From Pseudoalteromonas amylolytica (lineage in GTDB: Bacteria > Pseudomonadota > Gammaproteobacteria > Enterobacterales > Alteromonadaceae), in NCBI RefSeq assembly GCF_001854605.1, contig NZ_MKJU01000029.1, forward strand, positions 1 through 47,955: 47,955 nucleotides of DNA. The letters are read 5' to 3'. The position numbers were made by a program, and so were the translations under genes. A model generated the notes under the pieces. The model saw only the letters and a list, made by a program, of their open reading frames with translations, had not been told where the DNA came from and made no database searches. Within the stretch, counting starts at the first letter, position 1, and every line of letters starts with the position of its first letter. Below are positions 9,551 through 18,107 of the stretch, piece by piece.

Positions 9551-9613
9551 AACTCGCTTTAATTTTGTTTAAAATCAAAGCATTTAGATTATTTTCCGCT
9601 CAAAAAACGAGTT
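9551..9613 (-). promoter_or_regulatory. Structured 5' leader of the rplN transcript
   Basis: An 11-bp stem with one G-U pair (arms 9556-9566 and 9571-9581, 4-base loop) is enclosed by a 6-bp AACTCG/CGAGTT pairing (9551-9556 and 9608-9613). It lies between the proposed promoter and the rplN ribosome site. It might stabilise the transcript or take part in autogenous control; no known ribosomal leader family was recognised. Confidence 0.4.
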
Positions 9614-9635
9614 ATTTGTCTTTCAAGGGCGGGCA

Positions 9636-9644
9636 ATTGTACCA
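9636..9644 (-). promoter_or_regulatory. Probable spc promoter, extended -10
   Basis: On the minus strand TGGTACAAT carries a -10 TACAAT (9636-9641) preceded by TG, the extended -10 arrangement. The hexamer at the expected -35 distance (TATCAA) is poor. The site lies 110 bp upstream of rplN and would give an approximately 100-base leader. Confidence 0.45.
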
Positions 9645-9816
9645 GCAAAGTATGCGTATTGATAGTTCAATTTTTAATTAATTTAGCAAACACGGTCATT
9701 GTAGTAGGTACAGTTTTACTAGGTGGGGGCATAAGTTAGCGATTTCAACAGCAAACTCCCTTTACACTTCATTAGGTTAAAAAACAACCTAACTTTTTAG
9801 CTTAGTCTGTATCTAC

Positions 9817-10652
9817 TTAATAGGTGCACGTAGGTGCACGATTTTTCTTTATGCGCTTGGTTATATTATCCACGGTATCTAGCCAATAACCATTTTTCGG
9901 CTGTTTTAGGTAAATGATTAGCTGCGCCAATGCCACACTATCTACCGTATAAGGCCCCTTCTTACCTACATCATGCCCAGCAAGTATGACCCAACTATTA
10001 CGAAAGCGTAATAAATCCAACAATTGTTTGATTTCATCAAAGCTCATACCATCAATGCGGATACCCGTTAATTGGGCAAAGTCTGTATAAGTCGGGTCAT
10101 TAGCGGTTTCATCTAACCAGGTGCGGCCAGACTCAAACAGTGTAGCGACCATCGGCACGTAGCTTTTTACATTTGTCCGCGACCTACAAACGTGTTCCCA
10201 CAGGGGTAGGCAAACGACCGAGGTTTTACTTTCAGATGTTTTTCAATGTATATGTTTGTTTGTTCTATATCTTTGCGAAGCCAATCTAAACTGGTTTGCT
10301 CCAACCCTTTATTTTGCTTTCGCAACCACTGAAAATTGCCTGTGCATACGTGTGACGTGGTGTGATTGCCGATTTCGTGACCGTTTGCTACCACTTTTTG
10401 CCAATCCGGTAAACGCGCGACAACATTATCCCGACTAACATAGAAGGTTGCTTGTATACCGTGCTTGTTGAGTATAGGGACACCAATGTCCAACTGGCTA
10501 TGCCTACCATCATCAAAAGTGATACTCACCGCATTACTTGCACCGTTGGGGTAAAAAGGCTGTTCACTATGGTCTTCATCAGCAATACTTACGAAGGATG
10601 CACTTGCCAGCAGGTATACTGTAAGCCTGACCCCCTGTGTGGCAGCCCTCAT
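9817..10652 (-). pseudogene. Polysaccharide deacetylase, frameshifted
   Basis: Two minus-strand frames, 10652-10167 (161 aa) and about 10190-9817, join into one NodB-type deacetylase of about 280 aa. The first half has a signal peptide (MRAATQGVRLTVYLLASASF) and all three N-terminal NodB motifs: SITFDDG, HEIGNHTTSH and AYPCG. The frame breaks after CGNTFVGRG, where one extra base would continue as TNVKSYVPMVATLFESGR into the second half. The intact family removes N- or O-acetyl groups from cell-surface or chitin-type sugars. A genuine pseudogene and a sequencing error cannot be told apart here. A 7-bp inverted repeat lies 36 bp upstream of the start. Confidence 0.8.
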
Positions 10653-10687
10653 TCATCGCTCCTTGTTATGACGTAACTAATATATCA

Positions 10688-10705
10688 CTAGAACATACGT
10701 TCTAG
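10688..10705. promoter_or_regulatory. Perfect inverted repeat upstream of the deacetylase
   Basis: CTAGAAC and GTTCTAG flank a 4-base spacer (ATAC). It lies 36 bp upstream of the deacetylase start codon, a suitable place for a dimeric repressor or activator. It does not match the LexA, Fur or FNR consensus. The regulator is unknown. Confidence 0.35.
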
Positions 10706-10814
10706 CGGCCATCAAATGAATAATATTGAATTTGGGTTACTCGTGAATGAGATTAACATGGCCTCTCTCGGTTCAAACTTCACTGCCTTAATGTTGCGCT
10801 AAGGTCAGCAACTT

Positions 10815-10840
10815 AAAAGGGGCTACATAGCCCCTTTTTT
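10815..10840 (-). terminator. Terminator downstream of the AsmA gene
   Basis: GGGGCTA/TAGCCCC stem flanked by A4 and T6, 25 bp past the AsmA stop. It can serve both strands; on the minus strand it ends the AsmA transcript. Confidence 0.75.
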
Positions 10841-10864
10841 AGTATCAAATAAATGTTTCAATTA

Positions 10865-12805
10865 TTAGCCGCCAAATAACCCCTTCAGTTTATCTTTTAG
10901 CTTGTCTTTCGCTTTGTCTTTTAGTTTATCTTTGGCTGTGCTGCTTACATCAAGGTTTACATCAACTTTATGGAATGGACCCTTTATACGCAACGGAATT
11001 TTAAAACCTGTACTGTCATCGCTACTAGCTTGGCCTTCAATGGTATCTACAATGCCAGTAACTAGGCGATAATTTACATTGGTTTGTGGTAAGTCCACTT
11101 CGCCTTCACCCGTTATGCGTATCAATGGGCTGGCAAGATACAAATCGGTATTACGCCCCACCCCATTGGTGAATATCAAACTGCCAGTTAAGGACGAGAA
11201 GTCCGTCTTTTGATCAGGGTTAAAATCAGCGTTGAGACCTTCTTTTAAAGATGAAAAGTCGCCTTTGAGCATTTCCTTAGCTTGGCGTGTCATCTCAGCA
11301 ATATTTGCGCCCTTTACGCCACCATCTTTCAAATCAAAGTTAAACTTTCCTGCAAGCGCCGAAACAAAGTCTTTTTGGCTTTGCCCTTGCGTCGCTAACT
11401 GCCACTGCATACCGCCTTTACCCAATACTTTATCAAAGCCGACTGCGTCAGTGAGCAGTGGCTCTGCATTAATATTATCGAGCTTAAATTGAGCATTAAC
11501 CTTGTACGGTACGCGGCTGGCATCGACCTTAACAGTCCCCTGACCAACCCCCTCATAGGCGTTAAACTCATCTAGACTCAAATTGGCTGCGCCATTTTTG
11601 AGCGTCAATGATAGCTGGTTTTTACCCAACTTAATTTCTCGCGCTTTAAGGCCTGTCGAACGCACCACAACATTCGCATCCAGCGCGTTTAATGCCGATA
11701 AATTCAGTTTCGTATCATCCCACACAATTGGTGCAGCCCCCTCTGGCTCGCTAGGTTCCTCTGGTTGTGCGACTGGTTCTGGCAAATAAGGATTAAGGTC
11801 AAGCATTCCCAGATCTACATTAGCCTTTACATTCAAGCGCCCACCCAACCCAACTGTACTTTTGCCGGATATGGACAATGCATCTAATTTTGCGCTGAGC
11901 TGCTCAAGCGTAAACGTCTGCTTTTGCATTCGCATACTTCCTGTTACTTCAAAGGCGTTGAACGCATCTTCTTTAGCGTTGAGGTCAACACCTTGCCACT
12001 GTGCAATGGCTTTTACAGAGTCCCCTTTTAAGCTCAGATCTCCCTGTATATCTTTGCCCATTTGCGCGACTTCACCCTTGAAATTCATATCGACAAGGGC
12101 CGAGTTGATTGTTTGTGTCACAGTAAAGGCTTCGCCTTTTAACAACTTTACAGGTGTTGCCAAAGTTGCATTTAGCTCAAATGCTTGCTGCTGATAGGTC
12201 ATCGCGCCCGCAACCGCTAATGTCTCGTATAATGAAGGTAATTGCACACTCACGTCGATATCACTTAACTGGTGCTGCGCGCCAGTCTGACCGTCTTTAA
12301 ACGTAAACTTCCCACCGTAAATCGCAACTTCACCGAGTTTAATATCAAAACCTTCTGGTAGCGATGTAGGTTTGCTTGATTGTTGCTCAGTCTCTGTGCG
12401 AGTTGGCGTAGGCTGCTCAGGTAGGATCTGCCAGTTTGCGATACCATTTTTGTCTGTTTCTAGTAAAATATCCGGCTTACGAATTACAAACTTTTCCAAT
12501 TTTGCTTCGCCGGTAAAAATTGACAACCAAGGAATATAGACCTCTAACGACTGCATACTGATCATGTCAGGCCTTGAACCCGTTGTCGCATTTGCAAAGT
12601 GAACATCATTTAATTCAATTTTCAGGCTGGGTATGACTGAGAGCTCACTTTGCCCCTTAATTTGCAGTTGACGCCCAGTGTTTAACTCTACTTGCTCAGA
12701 TAACTCACTTATGATCCGTTCTGTGGGGACAAAAAAAGGTGCGGCCACTGCCACCACCATTAAGAGCACAATAGCCCCAACCAATATCTTCAACGCGGTT
12801 TTCAT
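10865..12805 (-). CDS. AsmA family protein
   Basis: 646 aa. An N-terminal membrane anchor (about residues 7-28) is followed by the family signature region FFVPTERIISELSEQ and a long beta-rich periplasmic domain. The C-terminal AsmA block includes FNFDLKDGGVKGANIAEM and GVGRNTDLYLASPLIRITGEGEVDL-like segments. AsmA-like proteins form beta-groove bridges implicated in moving phospholipid between inner and outer membrane. The C-terminus ends in a lysine/aspartate repeat (KDKLKDKAKDKLKDKLKG) predicted to be an amphipathic, highly charged helix. The start has AAGGAAT upstream. A single-gene transcript: it is flanked by a terminator and a divergent gene. Confidence 0.92.
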   Translation of the reverse strand: MKTALKILVGAIVLLMVVAVAAPFFVPTERIISELSEQVELNTGRQLQIKGQSELSVIPSLKIELNDVHFANATTGSRPDMISMQSLEVYIPWLSIFTGEAKLEKFVIRKPDILLETDKNGIANWQILPEQPTPTRTETEQQSSKPTSLPEGFDIKLGEVAIYGGKFTFKDGQTGAQHQLSDIDVSVQLPSLYETLAVAGAMTYQQQAFELNATLATPVKLLKGEAFTVTQTINSALVDMNFKGEVAQMGKDIQGDLSLKGDSVKAIAQWQGVDLNAKEDAFNAFEVTGSMRMQKQTFTLEQLSAKLDALSISGKSTVGLGGRLNVKANVDLGMLDLNPYLPEPVAQPEEPSEPEGAAPIVWDDTKLNLSALNALDANVVVRSTGLKAREIKLGKNQLSLTLKNGAANLSLDEFNAYEGVGQGTVKVDASRVPYKVNAQFKLDNINAEPLLTDAVGFDKVLGKGGMQWQLATQGQSQKDFVSALAGKFNFDLKDGGVKGANIAEMTRQAKEMLKGDFSSLKEGLNADFNPDQKTDFSSLTGSLIFTNGVGRNTDLYLASPLIRITGEGEVDLPQTNVNYRLVTGIVDTIEGQASSDDSTGFKIPLRIKGPFHKVDVNLDVSSTAKDKLKDKAKDKLKDKLKGLFGG

Positions 12806-12993
12806 AACATTCCTTAATTAAACATAGTTCAAGCTAGTACTACTATAGTAGCGCCGCCAAACATTAAATTCATGCATATTTATGATAATTCCAAGAAAAC
12901 TCCCCTTGATCTTGCTAGGCACCCCATCATAAAACTAGTAAATACCATCACTGTGATTGTAACTTCAAGATTCTTAGGTATGATCGCCCGCCC

Positions 12994-13023
12994 TTGTCAA
13001 TTTTAGCTGGCAACGGCTAAACT
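12994..13023 (+). promoter_or_regulatory. Candidate sigma-70 promoter for the gene at 13068
   Basis: TTGTCA (12994-12999) and TAAACT (13018-13023) with an 18-bp spacer, about 45 bp upstream of the start codon. A 12-bp palindrome CTACTATAGTAG (12840-12851) lies on the other side of this divergent intergenic region, near the AsmA gene. Confidence 0.4.
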
Positions 13024-13067
13024 TTTATGATGAATTTTTAAGCTAATGTGTGGAGAACCAAACTAGC

Positions 13068-14234
13068 ATGAAGAAGTTGCTCATTTCCCCGTCAAAGATG
13101 GCTCTAGGTGAACAAGAAAGCCAGATTTACCAAAATATTTTAAAGCAAGCGACGGAGATCAGTCTAAACCTGATGGCGGTGAAAGTAGACAACCATCCAG
13201 AAGACTTTTTGCTATGGTGCTATGAATTGTTAGATATAGCGAAAAACCGCATAAACTTCGATTTGCTGGATGACCATCAACTTCCCATTGTTAAAAAGCT
13301 GCAAGACTTACTGAGCAACGCGATTAGCTTTTTGCAACTTAAAACGTTACGTATTACCCCTTGGCCAGTACTCGTTTCGTTTATTGAACAACACAAAGCA
13401 CTACTGGCGCTTGACGAACAAATGAAACTCATCCGTTATTTGGCAGATAAACGCTCAACACCATTGAAGGAAATGATTGTTGAGGACAGACTAGCCTTTA
13501 GCGGTAAACATACAACTTCGCTGGATACCAGTGTTTATAATTTTGATGTGGAATGGTTTAGTTCAACAAAAACAGCGAAGGGTTTTCATCAACTACTTGC
13601 TGACTTACCAGGTGCATTCGATGAGGCACTTGCACATATACCTCATGAAGGTGAAGTTAGTGAACAAGATTATCAGCGTTTTGTAGTGGCCTATTTTATG
13701 GCATTTAACGACAGCGACGAAAAGCCAACGCTCGCGCCCGCAACACGCTTACTCGCTATGCGCCGACCTGATGTATTCACGCCAGTCACCAGCTCAAAGT
13801 TAGATCCTTTATGCTCAGCGTTAGGCATCACCAAACTGAGCAACCGTGATTTTGAACGATATTGGCAAGATATCGTACTATCGATACATGCCATGCCTTG
13901 GTTTACCATGCCAAGTGCAGCAAATGAGTTTGAGCATGAGCTAGCGGCAATCAAAGCATTACTGCCTTGCTGGTTTTATTATACCGATAAAGAGACAGCA
14001 GAAAATTCGAATTACCTTAAATTACTCAATAAACCCGTACGCGCCTCAAGTACCTCAGGAAAAAAAGCCACACGCCGAGGTAAGGAATCAGCAGAAGTAT
14101 TGGTTGATAGAGCGCTTAGCGATGAATCAATTCCAGAGCATATTCGTGCCAAACGTGACTCTATCGTAGCAGAGGTAGAAAAAGGCCGCAGTGTAGATGA
14201 AACTATTTCATTAATGCGCACCATTTTCGGTTAA
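13068..14234 (+). CDS. Uncharacterised protein
   Basis: 388 aa from ATG at 13068, with TGGAG 12 bases upstream; an in-frame GTG at 13050 would overlap that ribosome site and is less likely. There is no signal peptide or membrane segment, so it should be cytoplasmic. The N-terminal 130 residues are mostly helical. The middle contains a conserved-looking block LLAMRRPDVFTPVTS followed by YWQDIVLSIHAMPWF (about residues 225-285). After a basic linker (SGKKATRRGKES) a short helical C-terminal segment (DESIPEHIRAKRDSIVAEVEKGRS) follows. I do not recognise the family, and the neighbours give no functional hint. It is followed by a 10-bp hairpin. Confidence 0.85.
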   Translation: MKKLLISPSKMALGEQESQIYQNILKQATEISLNLMAVKVDNHPEDFLLWCYELLDIAKNRINFDLLDDHQLPIVKKLQDLLSNAISFLQLKTLRITPWPVLVSFIEQHKALLALDEQMKLIRYLADKRSTPLKEMIVEDRLAFSGKHTTSLDTSVYNFDVEWFSSTKTAKGFHQLLADLPGAFDEALAHIPHEGEVSEQDYQRFVVAYFMAFNDSDEKPTLAPATRLLAMRRPDVFTPVTSSKLDPLCSALGITKLSNRDFERYWQDIVLSIHAMPWFTMPSAANEFEHELAAIKALLPCWFYYTDKETAENSNYLKLLNKPVRASSTSGKKATRRGKESAEVLVDRALSDESIPEHIRAKRDSIVAEVEKGRSVDETISLMRTIFG

Positions 14235-14251
14235 CGCTTTGCCCTTAATCT

Positions 14252-14282
14252 TGCACATGTCTTTGCTAGGTACATGTGCAAA
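14252..14282 (+). terminator. Hairpin after the unknown gene
   Basis: A perfect 10-bp stem (TTGCACATGT and ACATGTGCAA) with an 11-base loop, 17 bp past the stop. The following tract ATTTCATTTT is only moderately T-rich, so it is probably a terminator or a 3'-end stabiliser. Confidence 0.6.
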
Positions 14283-14464
14283 TTTCATTTTGAGCGCACC
14301 AAAGCAGTGCATAATTCAAACAAAAACTTTTCCTCACAGCCTTCAAAAGAATAAAAAATACCAGGTAAATCAAACGAATAGTGTAAATATGCATTTTTTC
14401 AAAAAAATGGCGTAAGCGTTGCTAATATTAATAATATCTCACAGCGCTTTTAGGAAACATCATA

Positions 14465-15133
14465 ATGAATAAAACAGCTCCTTTATTAGTCTTAGCTCTT
14501 CTATCTATTAGTTCTTTTAATTCACAGGCTGCAGTCACCGCCAACGTCGCAGCCAGCTCCAATTATTACTGGCGTGGCGTAACCCAAACTGACGACGGAG
14601 CAGCCGTTTCAGGAGGGTTAGACTACAGTAACGAAAGTGGCTTCTATGCTGGTACTTGGATGTCAAACGTAGATTTTGGCGATCAAACCAGTTACGAGTT
14701 AGACATTTATGGAGGCTTTAGTGGCGAGACCCAAGGCCTAGGCTATGATGTTGGTTATATATATTACGCGTATCCTGATGCCGAAGGCGACAGTGACTTT
14801 GGTGAAATCTATGGTTCATTGAGCTGGCAATGGCTCAGTGTAAAAGCAAGCTACATGACGCATGCGCAAAACGATGCGAGCGCCGAAGAAGATATGCTAT
14901 ACCTAGAACTCAACGCCAGCTTTAATGTGTTTAACGACAGTGAACTGGCATTACATATTGCACGCTCTAGTGGCGACACTGTTATGGAGTGGACGGGTGA
15001 AGATGACAGCTACATGGATTACGGAGTAAGCCTAAGCAAAGCCGGATTCACGCTAGGCTTAGTAAAAACTGATTTAGATTCACAAGACGGCGTCAAAGCA
15101 TTTGTCCAATACAGTGTTGACTTCGATTTGTAA
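14465..15133 (+). CDS. TorF-family putative porin
   Basis: 222 aa with a clear signal peptide (MNKTAPLLVLALLSISSF, cleavage near AQA-like SQAAVT). The mature N-terminus has the family hallmark SNYYWRGVTQTDDGAAVSGG, and glycine/aromatic alternation continues to a terminal beta strand (FVQYSVDFDL) expected for outer-membrane insertion. The family (TIGR02001, also called Gcw_chp) is built of short beta-barrel repeats; substrates are mostly unknown. It is monocistronic, with AGGAA before the start and a terminator after it. Confidence 0.88.
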   Translation: MNKTAPLLVLALLSISSFNSQAAVTANVAASSNYYWRGVTQTDDGAAVSGGLDYSNESGFYAGTWMSNVDFGDQTSYELDIYGGFSGETQGLGYDVGYIYYAYPDAEGDSDFGEIYGSLSWQWLSVKASYMTHAQNDASAEEDMLYLELNASFNVFNDSELALHIARSSGDTVMEWTGEDDSYMDYGVSLSKAGFTLGLVKTDLDSQDGVKAFVQYSVDFDL

Positions 15134-15159
15134 CCGCTTTTATATACTTGCTGCAAACC

Positions 15160-15180
15160 AAGGGCCGAAAGGCCCTTTTC
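15160..15180. terminator. Bidirectional terminator between convergent genes
   Basis: AAGGGCC-GAAA-GGCCCTTTT: a GC-rich stem with a GNRA tetraloop and a T-run, lying between the convergent porin and aldo/keto reductase genes. Confidence 0.85.
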
Positions 15181-15189
15181 TCGCACGCT

Positions 15190-16089
15190 TTATGGCACAC
15201 TGTGCCCGGTAGAGCCCTGCCAAATTCGATACCATTGTTCACGAGACAAGTGAATACTTTGCGACTCAACCGACGTTTTAACACGCTCTATATTACCAGT
15301 GCCTAATACCACAGACGGTTGACTAGGTAAGCAATTTAACCATGCATAGGCAACTTGATCGATTGAGCTGGCAGACACTTCGCGAGCAATATCTTCCAAC
15401 ACGGTACGTAAACGCTTGGCCTTAATGTCTGTTTCATCAAATAACTTACCACCAGCCAACGGCGACCAAATCATTGGATGTATACAGTGTTGTTGGCATT
15501 GATCTAACGTGCCATCATCCAGAGCTTTCATTTCATACACCGAACATTCAATTTGATTGGTGATCAAAGGAAAGTCCAAACGAGATTGTAGCAACTCAAA
15601 TTGCGAAGGCGTGAAGTTTGATACCCCGAAATGCAGCACATCCCCTTGCTGTTTGAGTGTAATAAACGCTTCCGCCACCTCATCAGCCGACATCAAATAA
15701 TCTGGACGATGGATAAGCAACACATCTAACCTATCGGTATTAAAGTTTTTTAAGCTTTGTTGTGCTGAGGCAATAATATGTGCTTTGCTCGAATCGTAGT
15801 GATTTGCCTTACCCGCCAGCCCTTTCTTAGCTAGGGCCGGGCGAATGCCGCACTTAGTGATAATATTAATATCTTCACGAACATGAGGTGCCAACTTCAG
15901 TGCTTGGCCAAAAGCCGCTTCGCACTCATATTGACCATAGATATCTGCGTGATCTGTGTCACGAATTCCCAGCTCAATACAACGCTGTAAAAAACCTAAG
16001 CACTGTTGATCGCTCCACTGCCAATCCAGTAATCGCCAAAACCCCTGTACTAATGGCGCTATGACCCGTTGCTGTGCGTTTTTAGTCAT
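15190..16089 (-). CDS. ydhF: Aldo/keto reductase, YdhF type
   Basis: 299 aa, resembling E. coli YdhF along its whole length. The catalytic tetrad is visible: Asp and Tyr in DTDHADIYG (about 44-52), Lys in IITKCGI and His in LLIHRPD. The cofactor-binding end reads [16 protein letters not shown]-dependent reduction of a carbonyl substrate is expected; the natural substrate is unknown. Its ATG overlaps the purT stop by 4 bp (ATGA), so it is translationally coupled in a ycgM-purT-ydhF operon. An unusual combination with purine synthesis, with no obvious metabolic link. Confidence 0.92.
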   Translation of the reverse strand: MTKNAQQRVIAPLVQGFWRLLDWQWSDQQCLGFLQRCIELGIRDTDHADIYGQYECEAAFGQALKLAPHVREDINIITKCGIRPALAKKGLAGKANHYDSSKAHIIASAQQSLKNFNTDRLDVLLIHRPDYLMSADEVAEAFITLKQQGDVLHFGVSNFTPSQFELLQSRLDFPLITNQIECSVYEMKALDDGTLDQCQQHCIHPMIWSPLAGGKLFDETDIKAKRLRTVLEDIAREVSASSIDQVAYAWLNCLPSQPSVVLGTGNIERVKTSVESQSIHLSREQWYRIWQGSTGHSVP

Positions 16090-17273
16090 AGTGTGATACC
16101 CACTGCATCTGAGGCCTGTATTGCCTTGTTAACAGCCATCTCTACGGAATCAGCACGTGCTAATGCCACCCCCATTCGGCGCGTCCCCACTACCTCGGGT
16201 TTGCCAAATAGACGTACATCTGTGTTGGGCTGGCTCAAAGCCTCAACCAAATTGCTATATTGAACTTGCTTCGATTCACCTGTGACTAACACCACACTTG
16301 ATGCCGATGGGCCATGAAAGTGGATATTTGGAATAGGCAGTCCAAGAATGGCCCTCACGTGTAACGCAAACTCACTAAGATCTTGAGATATCAAGGTCAC
16401 CATACCGGTATCGTGCGGCCTTGGCGAAACCTCACTAAAATAGACGTCATCACCTTTCACAAAAAGTTCCACACCAAATAAACCACGGCCACCGAGTGCT
16501 TCTGTCACTTTATGAGCGATTTCTTGGCTGCGAGCTAATGCCAACTCACTCATCTGTTGAGGTTGCCAGCTTTGTTGATAATCACCGTTTTCCTGCCTGT
16601 GGCCTATCGGTTCACAAAAGCTTGTGCCATTGATGTGTCGTATGGTCAACAAAGTAATCTCATAATCAAAATCGACAAAGCCCTCTACTATCACCCTACC
16701 TTGACCGGCGCGTCCGCCTTCTTGTGCATACAACCAAGCAGACTCGATATCTTGGGAAGACTTCACCACACTTTGCCCTTTACCAGATGAGCTCATTATC
16801 GGCTTTACCACGCAGGGCATACCGATTTTCTCGATAGCATGTTTAAAGTCTTCTAACGTGTCAACAAAGCGATATTTTGAGGTAGCAAGGTTCAACCCTT
16901 CGGCAGCTAAGCGCCTGATCCCCTCACGGTTCATCGTCAATTGTGCCGCTTTAGCACTTGGGATGACGGTAAAGCCCTCTGCTTCTAGCGTCACTAACTT
17001 ATCTGTAGCAATTGCTTCAATTTCAGGCACGATATAGTCTGGTTGCTCCTGTTTGATAATCGCTTCGAGGCGTTCTCCATCGAGCATTGACAGCACATAA
17101 CTTCTATCTGCAACCTGCATAGCGGGCGCATGTTGATATCGATCTAACACCACAACCTCACAACCTAAACGCTTGAACTCAATAACAACTTCTTTGCCAA
17201 GCTCTCCGCCTCCGCACAACAAAACTTTACACGCGGTTGCTGAAAACGGCGTGCCCAGTGGTTTAATTTTCAT
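16086..17273 (-). CDS. purT: Formate-dependent phosphoribosylglycinamide formyltransferase
   Basis: 395 aa (E. coli 392). It converts GAR plus formate and ATP to formyl-GAR, the folate-independent route of purine step 3. The N-terminal nucleotide-fold motif [12 protein letters not shown], the ATP-grasp core ([29 protein letters not shown]) and the C-terminal metal/phosphate block [13 protein letters not shown] are intact. AGGA lies 7 bases before the ATG. It follows ycgM by 36 bp and overlaps ydhF. Confidence 0.97.
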   Translation of the reverse strand: MKIKPLGTPFSATACKVLLCGGGELGKEVVIEFKRLGCEVVVLDRYQHAPAMQVADRSYVLSMLDGERLEAIIKQEQPDYIVPEIEAIATDKLVTLEAEGFTVIPSAKAAQLTMNREGIRRLAAEGLNLATSKYRFVDTLEDFKHAIEKIGMPCVVKPIMSSSGKGQSVVKSSQDIESAWLYAQEGGRAGQGRVIVEGFVDFDYEITLLTIRHINGTSFCEPIGHRQENGDYQQSWQPQQMSELALARSQEIAHKVTEALGGRGLFGVELFVKGDDVYFSEVSPRPHDTGMVTLISQDLSEFALHVRAILGLPIPNIHFHGPSASSVVLVTGESKQVQYSNLVEALSQPNTDVRLFGKPEVVGTRRMGVALARADSVEMAVNKAIQASDAVGITL

Positions 17274-17309
17274 TTATTTTCCTATGGTAACTCGTCACTG
17301 AAACAGCGA

Positions 17310-17972
17310 TTACTGAATCCTTACAAGCGCTGTAAAAGGCTTTTCTTCATTCAGCTGCAAACGCACTTCTGCATTATTTGTAAGCTTGCCTACCCCCTCT
17401 GGGGTACCCGTTAAAATAACATCTCCAGGCAACAGTGTGCAAAATTGACAAATATCCGACAACAGCTTTTCGTACGAAAAAATCATGTGCTGTGAATGGC
17501 CAACCTGTTTTAGTTCATTATTGAGCCAAAATCGCACTTCATTATTTTTTAGCTGTTCGATAGATGTGATGGGAGAAAATGCAGTGATAGGGCAACTACC
17601 ATCGTATGCCTTGGCTCGCTCCCAAGGTTGGCCAAGCTTTTTCAACTTATCTTGTTCATCGCGCAGCGTTACATCCAGTGCCAACCCCACCCCTACAACA
17701 GCGTCGAGCACCGATGTACTATGCTTATCCAGCTGCTTACCAATCAACAAAGCGATTTCTGCTTCATAATGGTGTGCTCCCAAAGCAGCATCTAGAACAA
17801 TATCACCTGTAAAAGGCTGATAAGTAGTCGTAGGTTTAATAAAGAGCAATGGAACACTTGGGACTGGGTTGTTGAGCTCTTTTGCATGCGCTACATAATT
17901 GCGACCCACACACACCACTTTTCCAGCAGGTAAATTGGCTTCAGTGCCATTGACCCATTGATGCTTATACAT
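17310..17972 (-). CDS. ycgM: Fumarylacetoacetate hydrolase family protein, YcgM type
   Basis: 220 aa from ATG at 17972. An ATG ten codons upstream exists, but GGAG lies 6 bases before the chosen one and E. coli YcgM begins at the same place (MY-H--W). Metal ligands are seen in HHYEAEIALLIG (Glu-x-Glu) and LDVTLRDEQ (Asp), with the catalytic-site KAYDGSCP and ILTGTPEGVG blocks. Relatives (FAHD1-like) act as acylpyruvate hydrolases or oxaloacetate tautomerases. It heads the operon with purT and ydhF. Confidence 0.92.
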   Translation of the reverse strand: MYKHQWVNGTEANLPAGKVVCVGRNYVAHAKELNNPVPSVPLLFIKPTTTYQPFTGDIVLDAALGAHHYEAEIALLIGKQLDKHSTSVLDAVVGVGLALDVTLRDEQDKLKKLGQPWERAKAYDGSCPITAFSPITSIEQLKNNEVRFWLNNELKQVGHSQHMIFSYEKLLSDICQFCTLLPGDVILTGTPEGVGKLTNNAEVRLQLNEEKPFTALVRIQ

Positions 17973-18107
17973 ACATTCTCCGTCTAGCTTATACAACGTC
18001 ATTAAACTTCACGGCTATATAATAAGCCAATTCAAAGTGAATTAAATCCAAACAAGCCAACAAAGCTGTAATAGAGACTATCACGGTAATTTATATAACA
18101 TGCTATT

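Noticed and set aside
10159..10652. Two separate genes in place of one deacetylase
   Set aside because: The second frame has no start or ribosome site of its own and continues the NodB domain after one added base.
13691..13954. Antisense frame within the unknown 388-aa gene
   Set aside because: No promoter or ribosome site; residue composition is typical for a shadow frame.
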